NCBI GenBank assembly: GCA_964346395.1
Contig: CAYFUT010000031.1
Location: 1 to 30,196 of the forward strand
Direction of reading: 5' to 3'
Source: CAYFUT01 sp964346395
GTDB taxonomy: Bacteria; Bacillota; Halanaerobiia; Halobacteroidales; Halobacteroidaceae
Length of the DNA: 30,196 nucleotides
The position numbers were made by a program, and so were the translations under genes. Positions within the stretch are counted from its first letter, which is position 1; each line of letters begins with the position of its first letter. Below are positions 23,952 to 30,196 of this stretch, in pieces. A model generated the notes under the pieces. The model was given only the letters and a program-made list of their open reading frames with translations. It ran no database searches and was not told the origin of the DNA.

Positions 23952-25100
23952 ATGCAGTGGCCAAACAAACAAAACTGGAACTGGATAGTAATTATTCTAC
24001 TAGTAATGATGGTAATTGGCTACGGTAAAATTTATTCTAAAAGTAACTTTTTTCAATCAAGCCCGGCATCGGGAATAGGAATTGTTAATTTAGGAAAAAT
24101 TAGGGATAACCATCCGCTAACGGAGCAGATTGACCAGCTGCAGCAGCAGCTGGCAAGTACTCGGATGGAGCTTAAAAGCCGGCAGGAGAAGTTGGCCCGG
24201 ATAAGAGAAACTAGTCAAGCCAAGCAGGAGGATTTTGCCCAGCAGTTAGAAGATAATTTATCAAGCTGGAAGCAAAAGTATAAGGAGCAGGCTGCTGAGC
24301 GGGAAAAAGCAGCAGCTGATAAGTTGCAAGCTCGTCAGCAGCAGCTGCAGGAAAGAATAAAGCAGCAGTTGAACCAGTACCAAAAAGAATTAGCAGAGGA
24401 GAAAGAAGAAGAAATAAGCCGCAAACAACAGAAGCTAAAAAAAGAAGTGACTGCTTATAAACAGGAGATTAATGAACAGTATAATTCCCGGATTATCAAT
24501 TTAAGATTAAAGTTAAAGGCGGGGACTATTTCTAAAGCACAGGCTGATGAATATAAAGCTAAATTAGAAGAGTTAACTGCTGAGCGAAGCGGAAAAATTC
24601 GGCGTAAAGAAGCCAACTATGAAGCAAAAATGGAAGAGTTGGCGGCAGAAAACGAAGCAGATTTAAAAAGTAAGTTAGAGCAGCACCAAAGGGAGTTAGT
24701 TCAGCAGGCAGAAGCAGATTATAAGCAGTACCGCCAAAAACTGCTAACTGAGCTGGAAACTGAGCTAGCTGATTTAGAGGAGCAGCTAAAGACTAAAGTT
24801 GAACAGCAGCAGACAAAGTTAAAACAAGATTGGAGTCAAAATTTAACTGAAACTGAAGAAAATTTATTACGGCAAGTTAGAGAAGAGATAAAACAGAGCA
24901 CAGAAAGAATTGAGGAGTTAGACCGCCGGATAGAAGAATTGGAAACTAAACGGCAGGATCAGATAGATACAGCAATAGAAAAAATTGCTGAGCAGAAAGA
25001 GTATCAGTTGGTGTTAACTACATCTCACCAGCGGTTAAATGCTGTAAAATTAACTGAAGAAGTAATTAAGCTGATTAAGCAGGAAGGAGTAGGTAACTGA
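23952..25100 (+). CDS. Membrane-anchored OmpH/Skp-like protein with very long coiled coil
   Basis: The 382-residue protein has an uncleaved-looking membrane helix (about 11-27) instead of a standard signal peptide. The OmpH-type strand GIGIVNLGKIRDNHPL (41-56) follows, then about 300 residues of continuous Gln/Glu/Lys-rich coiled coil, and a closing QLVLTTSHQRLNAVKLTEEV (OmpH-type end). The only obvious break in the coil is KAGTISKAQA (189-198), close to the middle, which fits the tip of a hairpin with arms of about 135 residues. Ordinary Skp is about 160 residues in all. The fold is inferred from family pattern and length. The stop overlaps the next start by 1 nt, so the two are probably coupled. 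Function is unproven. Confidence 0.8.
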   Translation: MQWPNKQNWNWIVIILLVMMVIGYGKIYSKSNFFQSSPASGIGIVNLGKIRDNHPLTEQIDQLQQQLASTRMELKSRQEKLARIRETSQAKQEDFAQQLEDNLSSWKQKYKEQAAEREKAAADKLQARQQQLQERIKQQLNQYQKELAEEKEEEISRKQQKLKKEVTAYKQEINEQYNSRIINLRLKLKAGTISKAQADEYKAKLEELTAERSGKIRRKEANYEAKMEELAAENEADLKSKLEQHQRELVQQAEADYKQYRQKLLTELETELADLEEQLKTKVEQQQTKLKQDWSQNLTETEENLLRQVREEIKQSTERIEELDRRIEELETKRQDQIDTAIEKIAEQKEYQLVLTTSHQRLNAVKLTEEVIKLIKQEGVGN

Positions 25101-25546
25101 TGGGTAGGCCGAAAAGATTGGTAGTGTTTAGTGTGATTATTTTGGCAGTTGCGGTTAGCGGCTGTAGTTATTTACAGCCGGAACCGGAAGTAAGAACGGA
25201 AACTAAAATAGAAGAAGTAAAAGTGGCAGTAGTTAATAGGGAGCAAGTCTGGCTGGAAAGTGAAAAGGGTCAGCAGTATCAGCAAGAGTTAGACGAAAAA
25301 ATAAAGGAACTACAAGATAATTCTAATGAAGAACAGGATTTCAAACAACAGCAGGAAGTAATGAAAAAAATGAATAAGCTGCAAGAGGAAACTAGAAATA
25401 AATTTAAGCAGGAAATTCAGTCGGCTATAGAGAAAATAATGGATAAGGAAGATTATGATATTATATTGGATAAGAATAAGGTAAAATACGGAGGAGAAAA
25501 TATTACTCAGGAAGTAATTGCTATTTTAGATAGTAATGACAAATAA
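25100..25546 (+). CDS. OmpH/Skp-like lipoprotein (third of three)
   Basis: The 148-residue protein has a type II signal peptide with lipobox VSGC (Cys22), so it is probably a lipoprotein. An OmpH-like body follows: VKVAVVNREQVWLESEKGQQ, a short coiled coil (about 60-110), and the closing DYDIILDKNKVKYGGENITQ, comparable with the ends of the two upstream genes. The coiled coil is about as long as in normal Skp. The start overlaps the preceding stop by 1 nt. Whether it stays in the inner membrane or moves to the outer membrane is not clear; the residue after Cys is Ser. A terminator follows directly. Confidence 0.82.
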   Translation: MGRPKRLVVFSVIILAVAVSGCSYLQPEPEVRTETKIEEVKVAVVNREQVWLESEKGQQYQQELDEKIKELQDNSNEEQDFKQQQEVMKKMNKLQEETRNKFKQEIQSAIEKIMDKEDYDIILDKNKVKYGGENITQEVIAILDSNDK

Positions 25547-25554
25547 ACTAGGGG

Positions 25555-25592
25555 AACAGGGGCCGCATTTTTTGAGCGGTGCCCTGTTTTTC
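25555..25592 (+). terminator. Intrinsic terminator after the bamA-ompH run
   Basis: ACAGGGGCCGC (25555-25565) pairs with GCGGTGCCCTGT (25576-25587) with one bulged base and an AT-rich loop, followed by a T run (TTTTTC). It lies 8 nt after the lipoprotein stop codon. Confidence 0.85.
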
Positions 25593-25633
25593 AATAGTTT
25601 TAGATTAATCTTAGCCAGCAAAGGAGGCGAAGC

Positions 25634-26677
25634 ATGGGGGAAAAAGTAAAAAAACTAGCGCAATTAGTAGGAGGAGAAGTAATTGGCGCCGAAGATGTAA
25701 TAATTGAAGGAGTAGGCGGGGCGGATAATGCTCACGAAGGAGAAATCACCTTTGCTAAAAATAAAGATTTTTTTCAGCAGGCTCAAAAACGGGCCAGTGC
25801 GATTATAGTAAATGAGGAATTAGCAGCTAAGAATACGAAGTGCCCGATGATAGTGGTAGACAATCCTCGCTTGGCGTTTGCCAAAATAGCTGATAAATTC
25901 ACACCGCAGCCGTATTATTGTCCAGGGATTGACAACCAGGCAGTAGTGGATTCGACAGCTGAGGTAGGGAATAATGTCTCTCTTCATCCGGGAGTAGTAA
26001 TTGCAGAAGAAGCCAAGATTGGAGATGATGTTATTTTAGCGCCCGGTGTTTATGTAGGTTCCGGGGTAGAAATCGGCAGCGGAAGTATTCTGCATCCGCA
26101 GGTAACAGTGGAAGCTGATTGTCAGATCGGCAAAAAAGTAGTAATTAATGCAGGGGCAGTAATTGGTTCGGAAGGATATGGTTTTGAGGGCACTGGTGAT
26201 GAATATATAAAAGTACCTCAGTTTGGCAATGTCGTTATTGAAGATAAAGTAGAAATTGGAGCTAATACAACTATCGATAGAGGTGCTACTGGTTCTACTG
26301 TTGTGGGAGCGGGGACAAAAATTGATAACTTAGTACATATTGCTCATAATGTAAAGATCGGAGTCAACTGCTTAATTATTGCCCAAGTTGGTATTTCTGG
26401 CAGTGTAGAGGTGGGAGATGAGGTTACTTTAGCCGGGAAAACAGGAGTAGCGGGCCACCTGCGGATCGGCGATAATACAACAGTAGCTGCTGCCAGTGTA
26501 GTAACTAATGATATTGAGGCCGGTTCTTATGTTTCGGGCTATCCAGCTCATGACCACCGTCAGGAACGGAGAGTTAAAGCAGCCCGCAAGAAGTTTCCTG
26601 AGCTGATTAAACGGATGAGAAAGTTAGAAACAGAGGTGGCTGATTTAAAAGAGCAGTTGAAGGAGGAAACTGAATGA
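25634..26677 (+). CDS. lpxD: UDP-3-O-acyl-glucosamine N-acyltransferase
   Basis: LpxD adds the N-linked hydroxyacyl chain in lipid A synthesis, in the cytoplasm. The 347-residue protein has the N-terminal uridine-binding domain (1-95, with GVGGADNAHEGEITFAKNK) and a left-handed beta-helix of hexapeptide repeats (about 100-300). The family motif GSEGYGFE is present (178-185), and HIAHNVKIG carries His238, equivalent to the catalytic histidine. A C-terminal helix (about 310-345) completes the fold. GGAGG lies 6-7 nt before ATG. It shows that this organism makes a lipid A-type LPS. It overlaps the next gene by 4 nt. No promoter was found between it and the preceding terminator. Confidence 0.96.
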   Translation: MGEKVKKLAQLVGGEVIGAEDVIIEGVGGADNAHEGEITFAKNKDFFQQAQKRASAIIVNEELAAKNTKCPMIVVDNPRLAFAKIADKFTPQPYYCPGIDNQAVVDSTAEVGNNVSLHPGVVIAEEAKIGDDVILAPGVYVGSGVEIGSGSILHPQVTVEADCQIGKKVVINAGAVIGSEGYGFEGTGDEYIKVPQFGNVVIEDKVEIGANTTIDRGATGSTVVGAGTKIDNLVHIAHNVKIGVNCLIIAQVGISGSVEVGDEVTLAGKTGVAGHLRIGDNTTVAAASVVTNDIEAGSYVSGYPAHDHRQERRVKAARKKFPELIKRMRKLETEVADLKEQLKEETE

Positions 26678-27318
26678 AAAAGAAAGCTTTATTTTTGAGT
26701 TTAGTGTTGATTTTCTGTCTTAATTTTGTTAGTTATGCAGGAAATTTTGGGGCTACAGGTTTAATTACCATGCCTACGGCTGATGTACTGGCTGAATCTC
26801 GCCTTAATTTAGCTTATCAGCATATTTTTAGCCAGCCGGGAGAAGATTTAATTACGACTAGTTATGGGATTCGGAAGGGAGTGCAAGTAGGCGGGCAAAT
26901 TACCTGGAACCAGGAGGCAGGAGTTGGGTTTCAACCTACTTTAAAAGCCAATTTGCTTTCTGAACAGGGAGCCTATCAGCCTCTACTGTCAGCGGGAGTA
27001 AAAGGGCGGGATGATAATTTATATCTAGTAGCCAGTAAAATGATTCCTGAGTATGGTTTTCGGGTTCATCTAGGAGTAGGAGAAGAGAAGATATTTAAGG
27101 ATCATGTGGGGTTAGGAGTTAGTAAAATTTTAAATCCGGTTGTAATTTCTAGTGGTGAAAGTGGATTTCAGGTGCCCCACATTAATCTGCAGGCTGAATA
27201 TAACGGCGGATTAAATTTGGGAACAGAGCTTAGATTTGGATCCGGGATAAAGGCTGATCTGAGCCTAATAGATTTAGACCGGGCGGCTGTTAGCATTGGA
27301 TTTGAAAACAAATTTTAG
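26674..27318 (+). CDS. Small predicted outer-membrane beta-barrel protein (YjbH-like N-terminus)
   Basis: The 214-residue protein has a signal peptide (cut near SYAG, about 22). GNFGATGLITMPTADVLAES then resembles the opening of YjbH-type outer-membrane proteins. The rest alternates polar and nonpolar residues with Gly-rich turns, about 10 likely strands, and the last residues, AAVSIGFENKF, end in Phe as BamA substrates do. YjbH proteins are usually much longer and belong to exopolysaccharide operons, so the match is partial. The ATG overlaps the lpxD stop (ATGA), so it is translationally coupled to lipid A synthesis. It could be an LPS-modifying or transport barrel. Function is not known. 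Confidence 0.65.
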   Translation: MKKKALFLSLVLIFCLNFVSYAGNFGATGLITMPTADVLAESRLNLAYQHIFSQPGEDLITTSYGIRKGVQVGGQITWNQEAGVGFQPTLKANLLSEQGAYQPLLSAGVKGRDDNLYLVASKMIPEYGFRVHLGVGEEKIFKDHVGLGVSKILNPVVISSGESGFQVPHINLQAEYNGGLNLGTELRFGSGIKADLSLIDLDRAAVSIGFENKF

Positions 27319-27322
27319 TTAA

Positions 27323-27351
27323 TTGAATTTACTGGTAGAAAATGCTATAAT
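27323..27351 (+). promoter_or_regulatory. Strong sigma-A-type promoter, facing a terminator
   Basis: TTGAAT (27323-27328), a 17-nt spacer and TATAAT (27346-27351), with an extended -10 TG at 27343-27344, make the best promoter match in the window. Transcription would start near 27358, only a few bases before the terminator hairpin at 27362. It could feed the lptF/G gene by read-through, or make a very short RNA. Confidence 0.6.
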
Positions 27352-27361
27352 CCTAAGTAGC

Positions 27362-27388
27362 AGAGTCAGCTTCAGCTGACTCTTTTTT
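27362..27388 (+). terminator. Intrinsic terminator or attenuator before the first lpt gene
   Basis: AGAGTCAGC (27362-27370) and GCTGACTCT (27375-27383) form a perfect 9-bp stem with a TTCA loop, followed by more T residues. It ends the lpxD transcript. Because a strong promoter lies just upstream, it may also attenuate transcription into the next gene. Confidence 0.88.
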
Positions 27389-27478
27389 GTTAATTTTTTA
27401 CATATTTAGTAGTTTAATGTGTTGCTAAAGACCTAGATAGCTGCTAGGGGACTTTGTTTCGAGAGGAGGGCAGTACCG

Positions 27479-28585
27479 GTGAAATTCAGAATTTCCTTAA
27501 TGGATAGATATTTAATGCGTGAATTTTTAAAGCCGTTTTTATTTTCGGTGTTTGCAATTACAGTAATTATGATCAGCAATCAATTATATCAGTTAACTGA
27601 TTTAATTTTAGTTAAGCAGGTAGCGGTGATAAAAGTTGTCAAGTTGTTATTATATAAAATACCGCAGATTATGGTAGAGAGCTTTTCTATTTCTATTCTA
27701 TTTGCTACTTTATTATCGCTTACAGAATTGGTAAAAAATAATGAATTTACTGCTTTTCGAATGGGAGGGGTGGCTCTACACCGGATTTTAGCTCCTTTAT
27801 TAATTACTGCTTTATTAATTAGCGGAGCTACATTTTTAATTAATGAACGGGTAGTCCCCTGGACAAACCATAGATCAGAAAATATTGTGCGGCGGATTAT
27901 TTTACAGCAGGCGCTGCCGGATTTACAGGAAAACTCTTTCTTCAAAGGAGTTACTGACAACCGTTATTTTTATATTGGGAATATTATCGATGAGACTGGG
28001 GAGCTGGAAGATGTTATGGTTTATGAGGCAGGAGAAAAAAAAGACGATAGAAAGTTTCCCCGGGTGATTACAGCAGAAGCAGGGTATTTTGCAGATAAAG
28101 TCTGGCATTTGCGTGAGGGAATGATACATAAGTTTAATCAGGAAGGGGAAGTAAGTTACCAGTCTGCCTTTGATGACTTGAAGATTAATGTACAGAAAAA
28201 TTTAGATAATTTCTATGGTGAACAGAGAACTACTTCGGAGATGAGCCGACAGAAATTAAAAGAAGATATAAAATTGTTTAAAGAGAGCGGTCTGGAAGTA
28301 AATTCTCTATTAGTGGATTATCATTTGAAGGTGGCGAAGCCGTTGGCCTGTTTTATTTTTGTGTTAATTGGCGCTCCGTTGAGCGTCCGCTCCCAAAAAG
28401 GAAGAATGTTTGGAATTATAGCCAGTATTTTAATTATTTTTTCTTATTATGTAGTAATGTCTTTCTGCCGTTCTTTGGGGCGTAATGGATTAATCCCGCC
28501 TTTATTAGCTGCTTGGCTGCCAAATATTTTATTTGGAGTAGTGGGAATTTATTTATTAATTAAAGAAGAATATTTTAGTTTATAA
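27479..28585 (+). CDS. LptF/LptG family LPS export permease (first)
   Basis: The 368-residue protein follows the YjgP/YjgQ family plan. It has MDRYLMREFLKPFLFSVFAI at the start, three N-terminal membrane helices, a periplasmic beta-jellyroll-like domain (about 130-265, from NERVVPWTN), and three C-terminal helices with the family motif HLKVAKPLACFIFVLIGAPL. LptF and LptG pair with the LptB ATPase to lift LPS from the inner membrane. Which of the two this is was not resolved. The GTG start has GAGGAGGG at 8 nt. A repeat half-element begins at the stop codon, separating it from the second paralogue. No LptA, B or C is seen in this window. Confidence 0.9.
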   Translation: MKFRISLMDRYLMREFLKPFLFSVFAITVIMISNQLYQLTDLILVKQVAVIKVVKLLLYKIPQIMVESFSISILFATLLSLTELVKNNEFTAFRMGGVALHRILAPLLITALLISGATFLINERVVPWTNHRSENIVRRIILQQALPDLQENSFFKGVTDNRYFYIGNIIDETGELEDVMVYEAGEKKDDRKFPRVITAEAGYFADKVWHLREGMIHKFNQEGEVSYQSAFDDLKINVQKNLDNFYGEQRTTSEMSRQKLKEDIKLFKESGLEVNSLLVDYHLKVAKPLACFIFVLIGAPLSVRSQKGRMFGIIASILIIFSYYVVMSFCRSLGRNGLIPPLLAAWLPNILFGVVGIYLLIKEEYFSL

Positions 28586-28684
28586 AATAAAAAAATTCTT
28601 TTTAAGGCAATTTTAATGAGCTGGGTAATGGATATTCATAAAGAAAAAAGGCTAAATGTCAGCCAACAATCCCCACCCCCCCCT
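28584..28684. repeat. Half copy of the palindromic element
   Basis: The stretch corresponds to the loop and right arm of the 21439-21622 palindrome (21513-21610), with shared blocks TTCTTTTTAAGGCAATTTTA and GCTAAATGTCAGCCAACAA and an estimated 80-85% identity. The left arm is missing: the lptF/G stop codon sits where it would begin. So insertion or recombination trimmed the element at the gene's end. Confidence 0.75.
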
Positions 28685-28752
28685 GCTAGGAAGAGGACTA
28701 ATCTTTGGGAGATAAAAAGGAGTAAAGGTAATCAGCTCTTTAATTTCAAGGA

Positions 28753-28781
28753 CTGACTGATTTAGCTGAGAATTCTATAAT
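28753..28781 (+). promoter_or_regulatory. Candidate promoter of the second lptF/G gene
   Basis: CTGACT (28753-28758), a 17-nt spacer and a perfect TATAAT (28776-28781). The start point would be near 28788, leaving a leader of only about 14 nt with AGGTG before ATG 28802. It would give the second permease independent expression. Confidence 0.5.
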
Positions 28782-28801
28782 GAAATGAGTAGGTGATATG
28801 G

Positions 28802-29881
28802 ATGAAAGCAGTGCCGATTATTGATAAGTATCTAGTCCAAGAATTTTTAAAGCCTTTTTTTATAACTTTATTTATTTTAATTATTGTTTTAATTAGTAGT
28901 TTCTTGTTTCAGTTGACTGATTATATTATTGTGAAGGAAATTCCTGTGGTGACGGTATTAAAACTATTGCTTTATAAAGTACCAGAGTACGTAGTAAAGG
29001 CAATTTCGATGGCTGTCTTGTTTGCTACCTTATTATCATTAACTAGGTTAGTGGAAGATAATGAATTGACTGCGCTGCGGATGGGGGGGATTAGTTTTCC
29101 CCGGTTGGTAATTCCTCTCTTAGTTTTAGGATTGTTAATTAGTGGGGTTAATTATTTATTCAATGAATACATAGTTCCGCCAGCGAACAGTAAATACCAA
29201 GATATTATCAAGTATTCGGTCAATAAGCAGGAAAATCCTAATACCAAAAGTGATTTGCTGTTTAAAGATCATAAGGGGCGGTATTTTTATATTGGCAACT
29301 TAAATACCGAAACAAAAAAATTAAAGAACATTTTGCTTTATGAAAAGCAGGCCGATAGTAAGTTTATTACTTTTCAGACTGGTTCTTTTCAAGAAAAAAT
29401 AATGACGTTAAAGCAGGGGAAACTACATTATTTGGATAATAATAATTATGTAACTAAAGAAGAAGAGGTGGCGAAAAAGACTTATAGCTTTCAGCAGCAG
29501 ATTAGTGAGCTGTATACTGAGCAGAAAAAGCCGTCAGAAATGAGCCGCCGAGAATTAAAGGAACGGATTGGAATTAGGCAGCAAAGCGGACTAAAAACAA
29601 GAAAACTGCAAGTTGAGTACCACTTTAAATTAGCTGAGCCGTTAGCCTGTCTAATGTTTGTTTTATTAGGTGCTCCCTTAAGTATTAAATCAGATAGAGG
29701 CCGGATTTTTGGGTTTGTAGTTAGTGTTGTAATTATATTTATCTATTATGTCTTTTTATCGCTCAGCCAGTCTTTAGGGAAGAATGGAGTTTTAAATCCT
29801 GCGTTGGCCGTCTGGCTGCCGAATATAGTTTTTGCTTTACTGGGGATGGGGTTAATTACAGAAGAGAGTGTAAGTAGTTAA
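28802..29881 (+). CDS. LptF/LptG family LPS export permease (second)
   Basis: From ATG 28802 the product is 359 residues and parallels the upstream permease throughout: IIDKYLVQEFLKPFFITLFI at the start, a periplasmic domain after NEYIVPPANSKYQD, and HFKLAEPLACLMFVLLGAPL before the last helices. The two are clearly paralogues and probably form the LptF-LptG heterodimer. A GTG at 28793 would add three residues, but it overlaps the AGGTG ribosome binding site that serves 28802. Unlike most pairs, the two genes are about 215 nt apart, with a repeat remnant and a candidate promoter between them. Confidence 0.9.
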   Translation: MKAVPIIDKYLVQEFLKPFFITLFILIIVLISSFLFQLTDYIIVKEIPVVTVLKLLLYKVPEYVVKAISMAVLFATLLSLTRLVEDNELTALRMGGISFPRLVIPLLVLGLLISGVNYLFNEYIVPPANSKYQDIIKYSVNKQENPNTKSDLLFKDHKGRYFYIGNLNTETKKLKNILLYEKQADSKFITFQTGSFQEKIMTLKQGKLHYLDNNNYVTKEEEVAKKTYSFQQQISELYTEQKKPSEMSRRELKERIGIRQQSGLKTRKLQVEYHFKLAEPLACLMFVLLGAPLSIKSDRGRIFGFVVSVVIIFIYYVFLSLSQSLGKNGVLNPALAVWLPNIVFALLGMGLITEESVSS

Positions 29882-29894
29882 ATATAAATATTTA

Positions 29895-29966
29895 ACCATA
29901 AGCGTTAACTTAAGCCAAATTTTATTAATTTAGAGGTGTGAAGTGGAGCATTTAATGTGTAACTTT
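29895..29966. repeat. Dispersed repeat, copy 2 (inverted relative of 226-342)
   Basis: The 30 bases 29895-29924 are the reverse complement of 313-342 with two mismatches; AAGTGGAGCATT (29941-29952) and TAATGTGTAACTTT (29953-29966) match the other two blocks. In addition CCATAAGCGTTAAC (29896-29909 area) has an inverted partner GTTAACGCATATGG at 30113-30126 with one mismatch, so the segment between may be one palindromic element with another inserted in it. Confidence 0.65.
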
Positions 29967-29968
29967 AA

Positions 29969-30076
29969 AATTGACAATTGATAATTGACAATGGATAATT
30001 GAACCCCTTTAACACCTTTTAAAGCAAGAGATTGTATGATTTTGATTTATAATTGTCCATTTTACATTGTCAATTG
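29969..30076. repeat. Second TTGACAATTG MITE-like element, nested
   Basis: The left arm AATTGACAATTGATAATTGA (from 29969) and right arm CAATTGTCC-type sequence ending ACATTGTCAATTGA (30063-30076) are inverted complements and match the arms of the 10983-11130 element; the cores are only weakly alike. It lies between the inverted CATAAGCGTTAAC / GTTAACGCATATG motifs, so it seems to have landed inside another repeat. Confidence 0.7.
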
Positions 30077-30196
30077 AAGCATTATGCCTATAAAAATAGA
30101 ATATACATTAGGTTAACGCATATGGATATCTAACTTTAGAATGAAACCTATTTAACCAACCGGGTAGGTGGGTATTTTACCTTCAGGAAAACTTTT
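30077..30196. other. Non-coding end of window
   Basis: Together with 29882-30076 this makes a 315-nt stretch without a gene. Apart from the inverted motif at 30113-30126 no ORF, terminator or clear promoter was recognised. The second lptF/G gene has no visible terminator. Confidence 0.4.

Noticed and set aside
27589..27960. Minus-strand ORF of 123 residues inside the first lptF/G gene
   Set aside because: It is a shadow of a conserved membrane protein gene, with no ribosome binding site or recognisable product.

Overview
The window looks like part of the chromosome of a halophilic, anaerobic diderm Firmicute, most likely order Halanaerobiales (Halobacteroidaceae-like). The basis is the combination of low-GC DNA, strong GGAGG ribosome binding sites and Firmicute-type genes (AtpZ/AtpI pair, YueI) with a full outer-membrane gene set (TamB, BamA, Skp/OmpH, LpxD, LptF/LptG) and flagellar P- and L-ring genes. 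The c subunits of the ATP synthase carry a Na+-binding signature, which fits a salt-loving fermenter or acetogen. The taxon is an inference. Every gene is on the + strand.

Layout. (1) 1-356: non-coding, with an imperfect palindrome at the edge and a dispersed repeat whose inverted relative lies at 29895-29966. (2) 357-8134: a complete F1Fo ATP synthase operon, atpZ-atpI-atpB-atpE1-atpE2-atpF-atpH-atpA-atpG-atpD-atpC, closed by an intrinsic terminator. atpE1 encodes a double-hairpin c subunit with one of its two ion-binding glutamates replaced by Gln; atpE2 is an ordinary single hairpin, so a mixed c-ring is likely. (3) 8246-10158: yueI and murA. (4) 10238-15081: flagellar rod and ring genes flgF, flgG, flgA, flgH, flgI and flgJ (rod-binding domain only), interrupted between flgF and flgG by a MITE-like element. 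(5) 15115-16950: a secreted SpoIVB-S55-like protein, then a terminator. (6) 17161-29881: an outer-membrane biogenesis block, tamB, bamA, three successive OmpH/Skp-like genes (soluble, membrane-anchored and very long, lipoprotein), lpxD, a small predicted beta-barrel protein, and two LptF/LptG permeases. (7) 29882-30196: non-coding, made mostly of nested repeats.

How it fits together. MurA starts peptidoglycan synthesis. FlgA/H/I/J pass the flagellar rod through wall and outer membrane. TamB, BamA and the Skp-like chaperones insert outer-membrane proteins. LpxD acts in lipid A synthesis and the LptF/G proteins extract LPS from the inner membrane. The Na+-type ATP synthase couples the ion gradient to ATP.

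Most notable are the hetero-c-ring gene pair, the three differently anchored Skp paralogues (one with a coiled-coil hairpin long enough to approach periplasm width), and several intergenic repeat families. Several gene starts were moved to codons better supported by Shine-Dalgarno spacing (atpG, atpC, flgG, flgI, tamB, bamA, second lpt gene).
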